9,391 nt of DNA from an uncultured Sphingosinicella sp. (GTDB lineage: Bacteria; Pseudomonadota; Alphaproteobacteria; Sphingomonadales; Sphingomonadaceae), in the NCBI GenBank assembly GCA_946886275.1, contig CAMPIH010000089.1:1-9391 (forward strand), in the 5' to 3' direction. Below the pieces are notes generated by a model. It made no database searches and was not told the origin of the DNA. It worked only from the letters and a program-made list of their open reading frames with translations. Made by a program: the position numbers and the translations under genes. Within the stretch, counting starts at the first letter, position 1. Each line of letters opens with the position of its first letter. Below, piece by piece: positions 1-6,242 of the stretch.

Positions 1-215
1 CCGACCTTCGCGGTGCGAAGTTTCTTCAGCACGTCATAGCCGTGCATGTCCGGCAGATTGAGGTCGAGACAGATGATGTCGTAGTCGTACAGCTTGCCGA
101 GGTCCAAGCCCTCCTCGCCGAGGTCGGTCGTGTAGACGTTGAAGCCTTCGGTATTCAGCATGAGCTCGATGGCCTTGGCGGTGGTCGGCTCGTCTTCGAT
201 CAGCAGCACGCGCAT
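1..215 (-). CDS. ctrA: Cell-cycle response regulator CtrA, N-terminal part (runs off the left edge)
   Basis: This is the receiver domain of CtrA, the OmpR-type DNA-binding master regulator of the alphaproteobacterial cell cycle. It is phosphorylated through the CckA-ChpT relay. The 71 complete codons visible start [20 protein letters not shown] and continue with [26 protein letters not shown], which matches Caulobacter CtrA as I remember it almost position for position. Acidic-pocket residues Glu7, Asp8 and Glu9 are present. The phospho-acceptor is Asp51, in CLDLNLPDM. The rest of the receiver and the winged-helix domain lie outside the window. The start at 215 is supported by an AAGGGG Shine-Dalgarno-like stretch about 8 bases upstream and by matching the family's usual N-terminus. 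The gene is divergent from the rluA-type operon, and a CtrA box lies in the shared promoter region, suggesting autoregulation. Identity is near certain. Confidence 0.95.
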   Translation of the reverse strand, partial: MRVLLIEDEPTTAKAIELMLNTEGFNVYTTDLGEEGLDLGKLYDYDIICLDLNLPDMHGYDVLKKLRTAKV

Positions 216-302
216 GATTTCTGCCCCTTCTGGACCCGGGCACCGGCGACAAGCCGAATGCCCTGACCAATTCGTATCCGGTTTACCAATGTGAACGCAA
301 AA

Positions 303-319
303 GGTTAATTCGATGTTAA
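303..319 (-). promoter_or_regulatory. Full CtrA binding site (TTAA-N7-TTAACC) in the ctrA promoter
   Basis: Read on the minus strand, TTAA (319-316), seven bases, then TTAACC (308-303) gives the full CtrA consensus TTAA-N7-TTAAC with no mismatch. The 3' half can serve as a -35 element: 17 bases further on is TAAACC (285-280), a plausible -10, giving a transcript start near 273 and a leader of about 57 bases. This arrangement, with the box overlapping the -35, is that of CtrA-activated promoters in Caulobacter. The reverse orientation faces the divergent operon and could act on it too. The box is seen directly; occupancy and direction of control are inferred. Confidence 0.75.
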
Positions 320-387
320 ACGCGTGCAACAGCCATGGCGGTTCCATCTGTTGCCCGCCCGCCTTGGCCATGGCAGGCGTTAAGGAC

Positions 388-1050
388 ATGAACGTCTGGG
401 CGAACCGAATACTCTTCATCGACGGCGAGGCGATCGTCATCGACAAGCCGGCCGGCCTCGCCGTTCATCCCGGACCGAAGACTCGCGACAGCCTCGAGGA
501 CCATCTCGCCGACCTTCGCTTCGGCTTTCACCGAACGCCGTCCCCGGTCCACAGGCTTGATCGCGACACGTCGGGCTGCCTCCTCCTGGCCCGGCATCCG
601 AAGGCGCACAGGCGCTTCGCCCGGGCCTTCGAGGAGGACAAGGTGGAGAAGACCTATCTGGCGGTGCTCGCCGGCGTTCCCGCCGCCGAAGAGGGCCGGG
701 TCGACCTTGCGCTCGCCAAGGTGTCGAGCCGCGATGAGGGCTGGCGGATTCGTCCCGACCCGGCGGGCAAGACGGCAGCGACGTCCTGGCGGGTCGTCGA
801 CGAGAAAGCCGGGCGGGCCCTGGTCCTGTTCCGGCCGGAAACGGGCCGAACCCACCAGCTCCGGGTCCATGCCGCCGACGGGATCGGGATCCCGATCAGC
901 GGCGATCCGGTCTATGGCGACGGCAGGGGACCGATGCTTCTCCATGCGCTTACGCTTCGGGTCGAGCGCGAGAACAAGGCGGCGATCGAGGCTCGGGCGC
1001 CGCTTCCGCCTTCCTTCGCCCATGTGGGGTTCGCCGATGGCGGAACCTGA
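388..1050 (+). CDS. RluA-family pseudouridine synthase
   Basis: This enzyme isomerises uridine to pseudouridine in structured RNA (rRNA and/or tRNA). From Met at 388 the protein is 220 aa with no S4 domain, the size of E. coli Rlu[13 protein letters not shown] lies near the N-terminus. The catalytic motif [14 protein letters not shown] follows, with the nucleophile Asp58 in HRLD. Then come KTYLAV and the C-terminal signature [11 protein letters not shown] with GDPVYG. The frame is open back to an ATG at 313, but that codon lies inside the CtrA box, has no Shine-Dalgarno sequence, and adds unconserved residues. ATG 370 is a second alternative. I chose 388 because family similarity begins there, though AAGGA lies only one base before it, so the start is uncertain. 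It is the first gene of an overlapping operon with arfB and msrC. The target base cannot be read from the sequence; dual tRNA/23S specificity as in RluA is possible. Confidence 0.88.
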   Translation: MNVWANRILFIDGEAIVIDKPAGLAVHPGPKTRDSLEDHLADLRFGFHRTPSPVHRLDRDTSGCLLLARHPKAHRRFARAFEEDKVEKTYLAVLAGVPAAEEGRVDLALAKVSSRDEGWRIRPDPAGKTAATSWRVVDEKAGRALVLFRPETGRTHQLRVHAADGIGIPISGDPVYGDGRGPMLLHALTLRVERENKAAIEARAPLPPSFAHVGFADGGT

Positions 1051-1441
1051 GATCCCCGAATCCGCCTTGTCCGAGACCTTTCTCGCCGCGAGCGGTCCCG
1101 GCGGCCAGAACGTCAACAAGGTCGCGACCGCCTGCCAGTTGCGCTGCAACGTGTTCGCACTGGGCCTCGAACCTCATGTCTTCCGCCGGCTCAAGGAGCT
1201 TGCCGGAAGCCGGATGACGGAAGGCGGCGAGATCATCATCACCGCCCGAAGCCATCGCACCCAGGAGGCCAATCGCGAGGACGCCCGCTCGAGACTGGCG
1301 GACCTGATCGCCCGCGCCCATATCCGCCAGGCGAAAAGAGTGAGGACGAGACCCAGCCGAGCCGCCAAGGCGAAGCGGGTCGACTCCAAGAAGCAACGCG
1401 GATCGGTCAAGCAGGGCCGGGGAAAGGTGAAGATCGACTGA
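1037..1441 (+). CDS. arfB: Ribosome-rescue peptidyl-tRNA hydrolase ArfB
   Basis: ArfB (YaeJ) releases nascent peptides from ribosomes stalled on truncated mRNA without needing a stop codon. The 134-aa protein has the class-I release-factor catalytic motif ASGPGGQNVNK, with GGQ at residues 22-24. It is followed by the compact domain with GGEIIITARSHRTQEANREDA. It ends in a long Lys/Arg-rich tail from about residue 95 (QAKRVRTRPSRAAKAKRVDSK); in the family this tail enters the empty mRNA channel and senses the stall. There is no codon-recognition domain, so it is not RF1 or RF2. The length fits E. coli ArfB (140 aa). The start overlaps the end of the pseudouridine synthase gene by 14 bases, and its stop shares one base with the next start (TGATG), so translation is probably coupled. 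An in-frame ATG at 1022 is possible but less likely. Confidence 0.94.
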   Translation: MAEPEIPESALSETFLAASGPGGQNVNKVATACQLRCNVFALGLEPHVFRRLKELAGSRMTEGGEIIITARSHRTQEANREDARSRLADLIARAHIRQAKRVRTRPSRAAKAKRVDSKKQRGSVKQGRGKVKID

Positions 1442-1974
1442 TGTACGATTTCCGAATCGCGACCGGGGACAAGGACCAGCTCTACGCCGAGCTGATCGGC
1501 GCCGCCGACTCGCTGACCGCCGGCGAGCCGGACGGGATCGCCAACATGGCCAATGTCGCCGCTCTGCTCTGGGAGACTCTCCCCGATCTCAACTGGGCCG
1601 GTTTCTATCGCAATGTCGGCGGCGAGCTCGTGCTCGGCCCGTTCCAGGGCCGGCCGGCCTGCATCAGGATCCCGTTCGGCAAGGGTGTCTGCGGTGCCGC
1701 TGCGGCCACCCTCGAGCCGCAATGCGTTGCCGACGTCAATGTCTTTCCGGATCACATCGCCTGCGATTCCGCTTCACGCTCCGAGCTGGTAGTGCCGATC
1801 GTCGTCGACGGCGCTCTGCTGGGCGTGCTCGATCTCGACAGTCCGCTTCCGGGGCGGTTCGATTCCGCCGATCTCGAACATTGCCAGCAACTGGTCCAGC
1901 GGATCGCCGGACGTCTCGGCGGCGGCGCCGGAAATTCGTCTCCCGCGAATCAGGCGGCCAGTTCGATCAGCTGA
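1441..1974 (+). CDS. msrC: Free methionine-(R)-sulfoxide reductase (GAF-domain fRMsr)
   Basis: This enzyme reduces free L-methionine-(R)-sulfoxide, a product of oxidative damage, using a thioredoxin-recycled cysteine cascade inside a GAF fold. The 177-aa protein contains NWAGFY, LVLGPFQGRPACIRIPFG, GKGVCGAAA, DVNVFPDHIACDS, SELVVPI and GVLDLDSP. All three functional cysteines of E. coli YebR/MsrC (84, 94, 118) are present as Cys74, Cys84 and Cys108; Cys95 is extra. The last 15 or so residues (from GGGAGNSS) are low-complexity and exceed the E. coli protein, as if the frame had extended into the neighbouring convergent gene. The start overlaps the arfB stop by one base. The 3' end overlaps the opposite-strand universal stress gene by 8 bases, with no terminator between them. 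Confidence 0.93.
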   Translation: MYDFRIATGDKDQLYAELIGAADSLTAGEPDGIANMANVAALLWETLPDLNWAGFYRNVGGELVLGPFQGRPACIRIPFGKGVCGAAAATLEPQCVADVNVFPDHIACDSASRSELVVPIVVDGALLGVLDLDSPLPGRFDSADLEHCQQLVQRIAGRLGGGAGNSSPANQAASSIS

Positions 1975-2422
1975 GCCGGGCCAGGGCCTCGTCGTCGAGG
2001 CTGCCGGGAACGATGATGAGCGGGCAGGGAAGGCTGCCCGCGACCGATCCCGCGAAATGGGTGATGAGGGGACCGGGTCCGCCGTCGCGAGCGGCCGCCA
2101 GGACAAGGCCGGCAATGTCTTCGCGCTCCTTCAGCAGCTCGGTGACCGCCTTGACGGGGTCGCCCTGGCGAACCGTGATCGACGGCTTGATTCCCGCCTC
2201 CTCCGAAATGGCGCCCGAGGCCTGGACCACCATCGCCTCGGCCCGAAGCTGGGCTTCCTCCTCCATCGCCGCCTGGACTCCGCTCCACTGGACGAACTCC
2301 TGCTGCGGGATCAGCGCCAGTATCTCGACTCCGCCGCCGGTTCGGGCCGCTCGCCGCGCGGCGAAGCGCAAGGCGGCAAGCGCCTCCTCGGTCTCGTCCA
2401 TGACGACCAGATATGAGCGCAT
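1967..2422 (-). CDS. Universal stress protein, UspA family
   Basis: This is a single-domain universal stress protein of 151 aa, a family of cytoplasmic alpha/beta proteins induced by starvation or oxidative stress; many bind ATP. The N-terminal strand MRSYLVVMDETEEALAALRFA carries the usual Asp. The middle has a strand-helix stretch with SITVRQGDPVKAV, and the C-terminal part reads LVLAAARDGGPGPLITHFAGSVAGSLPCPLIIVPG. In ATP-binding members the loop is G-x2-G-x9-G-S/T. Here the spacing between the second glycine and GS is shorter (seven residues), so nucleotide binding is doubtful. The start is well set: AGGAG lies five bases upstream of the ATG at 2422. The gene is transcribed alone, converging on msrC and diverging from pdhC. 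The exact role is unknown. Confidence 0.88.
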   Translation of the reverse strand: MRSYLVVMDETEEALAALRFAARRAARTGGGVEILALIPQQEFVQWSGVQAAMEEEAQLRAEAMVVQASGAISEEAGIKPSITVRQGDPVKAVTELLKEREDIAGLVLAAARDGGPGPLITHFAGSVAGSLPCPLIIVPGSLDDEALARLS

Positions 2423-2507
2423 TGCGTCTCCTGTAGGGCAGCGATCGAAGGCGCTCGCGCATTCGTTTCGTGCCCGGAAACTGAACGGTGCGACAGATCA
2501 TGCGTTC

Positions 2508-2542
2508 GCGCAAGCATTCGACAGTCGTTCGGCCGCTTGCGC
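2508..2542. repeat. 8-bp inverted repeat in the usp-pdhC divergent promoter region
   Basis: GCGCAAGC (2508-2515) and its exact complement GCTTGCGC (2535-2542) flank a 19-base centre that itself holds the short repeat CGAC-A-GTCG. The element sits between the divergent usp and pdhC starts, about 85 bases from each. It could be a regulator binding site or an RNA or cruciform stem. Nothing in the sequence identifies its partner. Confidence 0.4.
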
Positions 2543-2624
2543 CGCCGTTCAGGAGGCTTGACCGCGCCCCTCGCTTTGCTGTTTGGACTTCGAGCGCCCC
2601 GCTCGCGAAAGGATAGCCTCTTCC

Positions 2625-3974
2625 ATGCCGATCGAACTGAAGATGCCGGCGCTCTCCCCGACGATGGAGGAGGGAACGCTCGCCAAATGGCTGGTGAAGG
2701 AGGGCGACACGGTCGCCTCCGGCGACATCCTCGCGGAGATCGAGACCGACAAGGCGACGATGGAGTTCGAGGCCGTCGACGAGGGCACGATCGCCAAGAT
2801 CCTCGTCGCCGAAGGGACCGACGAGGTGAAGGTCGGTACCGTCATCGCCTTGATCGCCGGCGAGGGCGAAGACGTGAAGAACGTCGCTTCCACGGGCGCC
2901 GCGCCCGATGCGGGGGCCGCCGCGGCCGAACCGAGCGCGAAAGAACCGGTCGCCAGGACCGGCGGCGAGACCGGCGCCGGCCAACCGGCGACCGAGCAGC
3001 CGGCGGCGCAGCAGCCCCGGCCCGATCCGACTCCGGCCAAGGCGGAATCGCCTCAACCTCGCCACGATACCGGCGATCGGGTGAAGGCGAGTCCGCTCGC
3101 CCGCCGTCTCGCTCAGGCCCAGAATATCGAACTGTCCGGCCTGACCGGTTCCGGCCCCGGCGGCCGAATCGTCAAGGCGGACATCGAAGCGGCAGCCGGC
3201 AAGGCGCCGGCCGCTCGTGCAGCAGCGCCCCAGGCGGCGCCGGCGGCGGCTTCGGCCGCGGCTCCTGCCGTCGTCGAAACCGACATCCCGCACGAGGCGG
3301 TCAAGCTTTCGAACATGCGCAAGACGATCGCTCGAAGGCTTACCGAGGCGAAGCAGACGATCCCGCACATCTACCTCACCGTCGACATCCAGCTCGATGC
3401 CTTGCTCAAGCTGCGCGGGGAATTGAACAAGGGGCTCGAAGGCCGGGGGGTGAAGCTCAGCGTTAACGACCTGCTGATCAAGGCGCTCGCGGCGGCTCTG
3501 ATCGAGGTCCCGGAATGCAACGTCTCGATCTCCGGCGACCAGCTTCTCAAATATGGCCGGGCCGACATCTCGGTCGCCGTCTCGATCCCGAACGGGCTGA
3601 TCACGCCGATCATCGTCGGCGCCGAGTCCAAGTCGCTCTCCGCCATCTCCCGGGAAATGGGTGAGCTCGCCTCGCTCGCCCGGGAAGGCAAGCTTCAGCC
3701 TCACCAATATCAGGGCGGCACCGCCTCGATCTCCAACATGGGCATGTACGGGATCAAGCAGTTCGACGCCGTCATCAACCCGCCCCAGGGGATGATCATG
3801 GCGATCGGCGCCGGCGAGAAAAGGCCTTATGTCGTCAATGACAGCCTTCAGATCGCAACGGTGATGAGCGCCACCGGAAGCTTCGATCACCGTGCCATCG
3901 ATGGCGCCGACGGCGCCCGAATGATGCAGGCCTTCAAGCGGCTGATCGAAAGCCCGCTTGGAATGCTGGCCTGA
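2625..3974 (+). CDS. pdhC: Pyruvate dehydrogenase E2, dihydrolipoyllysine acetyltransferase
   Basis: E2 is the core of the pyruvate dehydrogenase complex and transfers acetyl groups from lipoyl-lysine to CoA. The 449-aa protein has one lipoyl domain (about 1-80) starting [17 protein letters not shown], with the lipoylated Lys43 in [12 protein letters not shown]. An Ala/Pro-rich linker runs about 88-150. The peripheral subunit-binding domain is about 153-190 ([27 protein letters not shown]), followed by a second Ala-rich linker to about 217. The acetyltransferase domain ends [19 protein letters not shown], with catalytic His422 and Asp426. [17 protein letters not shown] is characteristic of PDH-type E2. 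The ATG at 2625 gives the family N-terminus, with AAGGA 11 bases upstream; an in-frame TTG at 2583 adds unconserved residues. The stop overlaps the next start (TGATG). The E1 genes are not in the window. Confidence 0.97.
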   Translation: MPIELKMPALSPTMEEGTLAKWLVKEGDTVASGDILAEIETDKATMEFEAVDEGTIAKILVAEGTDEVKVGTVIALIAGEGEDVKNVASTGAAPDAGAAAAEPSAKEPVARTGGETGAGQPATEQPAAQQPRPDPTPAKAESPQPRHDTGDRVKASPLARRLAQAQNIELSGLTGSGPGGRIVKADIEAAAGKAPAARAAAPQAAPAAASAAAPAVVETDIPHEAVKLSNMRKTIARRLTEAKQTIPHIYLTVDIQLDALLKLRGELNKGLEGRGVKLSVNDLLIKALAAALIEVPECNVSISGDQLLKYGRADISVAVSIPNGLITPIIVGAESKSLSAISREMGELASLAREGKLQPHQYQGGTASISNMGMYGIKQFDAVINPPQGMIMAIGAGEKRPYVVNDSLQIATVMSATGSFDHRAIDGADGARMMQAFKRLIESPLGMLA

Positions 3975-4183
3975 TGGCCCTCGCCCCGGCCGCAGCGATC
4001 GGCGCCGCGGCGGCTTTGGCGCTGCCTTATGTGATGCGCGACGATCCCGACGCGCTGGGCGGCTGGATCCATCGCGGGGTCGTCGACTTCAGCGTCGCCG
4101 GCTACCACCTTTCCTGGTCCTGGCCGCTCTTCTGCATCGTCACCCTGTTCGCCTGGGCATTCCTCGCCTGGGCGAACAGATGA
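3974..4183 (+). CDS. Small membrane protein of unknown function between PDH E2 and E3 genes
   Basis: The 69-aa product has a hydrophobic, Ala-rich N-terminal segment (about residues 3-21), a polar middle with RDDPDALGGWIHRGVVDFSVAGYHLSWSW, and a second hydrophobic, aromatic segment (about 49-66, PLFCIVTLFAWAFLAW). This predicts a two-helix inner-membrane protein, or a cleaved or anchored N-terminus plus one helix. Its start overlaps the pdhC stop by one base (TGATG), arguing for coupled translation and for its being a real gene. I recall a small unnamed ORF in the same place in the Zymomonas pdhB-orf-lpd cluster, which would make it a lineage feature. No catalytic motif is visible and I assign no function. 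Confidence 0.7.
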   Translation: MALAPAAAIGAAAALALPYVMRDDPDALGGWIHRGVVDFSVAGYHLSWSWPLFCIVTLFAWAFLAWANR

Positions 4184-4203
4184 GCGCCCGGCAAGGCTGA
4201 AGC

Positions 4204-4217
4204 GCGGGCGCGCCCGC
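4204..4217. repeat. 14-bp perfect palindrome upstream of lpdA
   Basis: GCGGGCGCGCCCGC is self-complementary over all 14 bases. In RNA it could fold as a five-pair stem with a CGCG loop, about 30 bases before the lpdA start and upstream of its ribosome binding site. It has no U-tract, so it is not a standard terminator. It may stabilise or partly attenuate the message, or be a chance effect of high G+C. Confidence 0.3.
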
Positions 4218-4248
4218 AGCTCCGCGAACGACGACGGAAGGTAATCGA

Positions 4249-5631
4249 ATGGCTGACTCTTACGATCTCATCATCCTGGGCTCCGGGCCCGGCGGCTACG
4301 TCGCCGCGATCAGGGCGTCGCAGCTGGGACTGAAGACGGCGATCGTCGAGCGCGAGAAGCTGGGCGGGATCTGCCTCAACTGGGGCTGCATCCCGACCAA
4401 GGCGCTGCTCCGGACGTCGGAGATCCACCATTATATGACCCACGCCGCCAGCTACGGGCTCGGCGCCGAGAAAGTGTCGTTCGACCTCGCCAGGATCGTC
4501 GATCGGAGCCGCAAGGTGGCCGGCCAGCTCAACACCGGCGTCAAGGGGCTGATGAAGAAGAACAAGGTCACCGTCGTCGAGGGCGAGGGCGCGATCGCCG
4601 GCAAGGGCAAGCTCGTCGTCACCAAGGACGGGCAGAAGACCGAGCTTCAGGGCAAGCACATCCTCATCGCCACCGGCGCCCGAGCGCGCGATCTCCCCTT
4701 CGCCAAGGCCGACGGCGAACGAATCTGGACGTACCGCCACGCCATGGTGCCCAAGGAGATGCCGACCAAGTTGCTCGTCATCGGCTCCGGCGCGATCGGG
4801 ATCGAATTCGCCAGCTTCTATTCCGACATGGGCGCCGAGGTCACCGTCGTCGAGATGCTCGACCGTATCCTGCCGGTCGAGGACGAGGAGGTTTCCGCCT
4901 TCATGCACAAGGCGCTCACCAAGCAGGGGATGAAGCTCCATGTCTCGTCCGGGGTCGAGAAGCTGGAAAGCTCCGGCAAGGGGGTCAAGGCGGCTCTGAA
5001 GGGCGGTTCGGTCGAGGAATATAGCCACGCCATCGTCGCGATCGGGATCGTCCCCAATAGCGAGAATATCGGGCTCGAGGCGCTCGGCGTGAAGACCGAC
5101 CGCGGCCACATCATCGTCGACGGCTATGGCCGCACCAATGTCGAGGGCATCTACGCGTTCGGAGACGTCACCGGCCCGCCCTGGCTCGCGCACAAGGCGA
5201 GCCATGAGGGCGTCGTCTGCGTCGAGGCGATCGCCGGAAAGAAGCCGCACCCGTTCGAGACCTGGAACATCCCCGGCTGCACCTATTCGCGGCCTCAGGT
5301 CGCCTCCGTCGGCCTCACCGAGGCGAAAGCCAAAGCGGAGGGACGAAAGGTGAAGACCGGCAAGTTCCCCTTCATCGGCAACGGCAAGGCGATCGCGCTC
5401 GGCGAGGCGGAAGGCTTCATCAAGACCGTGTTCGACGAATCGACCGGAGAGCTGCTCGGCGCCCATATGGTCGGCGCCGAAGTGACCGAGCTGATCCAGG
5501 GCTATGCCATCGCCCGCCAGCTCGAGACGACCGAGGAGGACCTGATGCACACCGTCTTCCCTCACCCGACGCTGAGCGAGATGATGCACGAGAGCGTGCT
5601 CGACGCCTACGGCCGGGCGCTCCACTACTGA
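4249..5631 (+). CDS. lpdA: Dihydrolipoyl dehydrogenase (E3)
   Basis: E3 is the FAD enzyme that reoxidises dihydrolipoyl groups with NAD+ for pyruvate dehydrogenase and usually for other 2-oxoacid complexes. The 460-aa protein is full length. The FAD-binding motif is GSGPGGYVAA (11-20). The redox-active disulfide is Cys42-Cys47 in GGICLNWGCIPTKA. The NAD-binding motif is GSGAIGIEFASF (179-190), and the second FAD motif is GIYAFGDVTGPPWLAHKASHEG (about 300-321, given here in outline). The C-terminal dimer-interface active site is HTVFPHPTLSEMMHE, with His439 and Glu444. GGAAGG lies seven bases before the ATG. It follows pdhC and the small membrane gene on the same strand, so the E2 and E3 subunits are probably co-transcribed. 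All key residues are intact. Confidence 0.98.
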   Translation: MADSYDLIILGSGPGGYVAAIRASQLGLKTAIVEREKLGGICLNWGCIPTKALLRTSEIHHYMTHAASYGLGAEKVSFDLARIVDRSRKVAGQLNTGVKGLMKKNKVTVVEGEGAIAGKGKLVVTKDGQKTELQGKHILIATGARARDLPFAKADGERIWTYRHAMVPKEMPTKLLVIGSGAIGIEFASFYSDMGAEVTVVEMLDRILPVEDEEVSAFMHKALTKQGMKLHVSSGVEKLESSGKGVKAALKGGSVEEYSHAIVAIGIVPNSENIGLEALGVKTDRGHIIVDGYGRTNVEGIYAFGDVTGPPWLAHKASHEGVVCVEAIAGKKPHPFETWNIPGCTYSRPQVASVGLTEAKAKAEGRKVKTGKFPFIGNGKAIALGEAEGFIKTVFDESTGELLGAHMVGAEVTELIQGYAIARQLETTEEDLMHTVFPHPTLSEMMHESVLDAYGRALHY

Positions 5632-5640
5632 CCGGCGGAC

Positions 5641-5895
5641 GTGGATTTCGACGATCAGATCCGGCGCTATTTCGGAACCGCCGACATCGCCGCGGTTCCC
5701 GGCGAGGCCCTGACCGCGGGGATAGAACGGATGCAGGTCGATCTCGGGCTGGAGCGCGACCGCGGCCGCCGCTTCGCGCTCTGGGCGCTTCTTCACATGC
5801 TCGGCGCGGCGCCGGATCTCGATGTCGCTTTCGAGGATGAAGCCGACCGCGAGGCGGCCCGCAACTTCATGGATCTCAGCGACGAACGGGAATGA
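5641..5895 (+). CDS. Hypothetical 84-aa protein downstream of lpdA
   Basis: This is a short acidic, soluble protein beginning with GTG nine bases after the lpdA stop. Its sequence reads MDFDDQIRRYFGTADIAAV, then IERMQVDLGLERDRGRRFALWALLHMLG, then APDLDVAFEDEADREAARNFMDL. It looks mostly helical, with no membrane segment, cysteine pair or catalytic signature. Codon use matches the flanking genes, and the helix-like spacing of hydrophobic residues argues for a real gene. The upstream Shine-Dalgarno sequence is weak, which fits coupling to lpdA translation. An internal ATG at 5731 would remove the first 30 residues. I do not recognise the family. Its place between lpdA and a zinc-ribbon gene gives no firm clue to its role. 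Confidence 0.68.
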   Translation: MDFDDQIRRYFGTADIAAVPGEALTAGIERMQVDLGLERDRGRRFALWALLHMLGAAPDLDVAFEDEADREAARNFMDLSDERE

Positions 5896-5940
5896 AGGGC
5901 CGCGCCGGTCTGGCCGTGGCTGCTGCCAGGAGAGAGTGAG

Positions 5941-6156
5941 ATGGCCCATTCGAAGGATTGTCCGAAATGCGGGGGAGCAATGGTCGAGGGCTATGTCGTC
6001 GACCACACCCATGGTGGCTTCGCGGTCGCGGCGTGGCGCGAAGGCAAGCCCAAGAAGAGCGTCTGGGTGGGGCTGAAACTCGGTGGTTCGACCGCAATCG
6101 AGATCACCACCTGGCGCTGCCGCCGCTGTGGCTTCCTGGAGAATTACGCCCAGTGA
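5941..6156 (+). CDS. Small zinc-ribbon protein
   Basis: The 71-aa product has two Cys pairs, CPKC (Cys7, Cys10) near the start and CRRC (Cys60, Cys63) near the end. This is the four-cysteine layout of a zinc ribbon. The middle is a strand-rich segment with HGGFAVAAWREGKPKKSVWVG and EITTWRC. The pattern CPKCGGAMVEGYV...W...CRRCG resembles the small DUF6487-like zinc-ribbon proteins as I remember them, though that assignment is tentative. GGAG lies eight bases before the ATG, a good ribosome binding site. It lies 45 bases after the 84-aa unknown gene and may be the last gene of the PDH transcript. A single zinc ribbon with no other domain could bind nucleic acid or protein; no function can be assigned. 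Confidence 0.78.
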   Translation: MAHSKDCPKCGGAMVEGYVVDHTHGGFAVAAWREGKPKKSVWVGLKLGGSTAIEITTWRCRRCGFLENYAQ

Positions 6157-6166
6157 CGGATCCGTC
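6155..6166. repeat. 12-bp perfect palindrome overlapping the zinc-ribbon stop codon
   Basis: GACGGATCCGTC is self-complementary over 12 bases, beginning within the TGA stop (6154-6156). It is followed by a pyrimidine-rich stretch (about 6165-6183) but not a run of T, so it is at best a weak terminator. It could also be an operator for the amidohydrolase gene downstream. Confidence 0.3.
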
Positions 6167-6183
6167 TTGCGGTCTTCCTTCTC

Positions 6184-6211
6184 TCGACAGTTCGCCTTTC
6201 TGCGCTAGGTA
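6184..6211 (+). promoter_or_regulatory. Possible promoter of the amidohydrolase gene
   Basis: TCGACA (6184-6189) and TAGGTA (6206-6211), 16 bases apart, give an imperfect housekeeping-type -35/-10 pair about 30 bases before the amidohydrolase start. The -10 match is modest; this is only the best candidate in the 86-base gap. Confidence 0.28.
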
Positions 6212-6242
6212 GGTCGCCATCGCCGCCCGGGGGGAAATTGAT

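Noticed and set aside
313..387. Upstream ATG start for the pseudouridine synthase at 313
   Set aside because: The codon lies inside the CtrA box, lacks a ribosome binding site, and the extra residues do not look like the family; 388 (or 370) is preferred.
316..1149. Minus-strand open frame opposite the pseudouridine synthase
   Set aside because: It runs antisense through the catalytic motifs of the real gene and has no family resemblance.
2558..2586. Possible pdhC promoter with TTGACC at 2558-2563
   Set aside because: No acceptable -10 element appears 16-18 bases downstream.
1950..3890. Very long open frame on the minus strand (646 codons) across usp and pdhC
   Set aside because: The plus-strand pdhC and the minus-strand usp in its own frame are clear family matches. 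The long frame is Arg/Asp/Gly-rich and low in structure, a typical product of high-G+C third-position bias.
4102..6012. Long open frame on the minus strand (636 codons) opposite lpdA
   Set aside because: It mirrors lpdA codon bias, has no recognisable domain, and lpdA is intact with every active-site residue.
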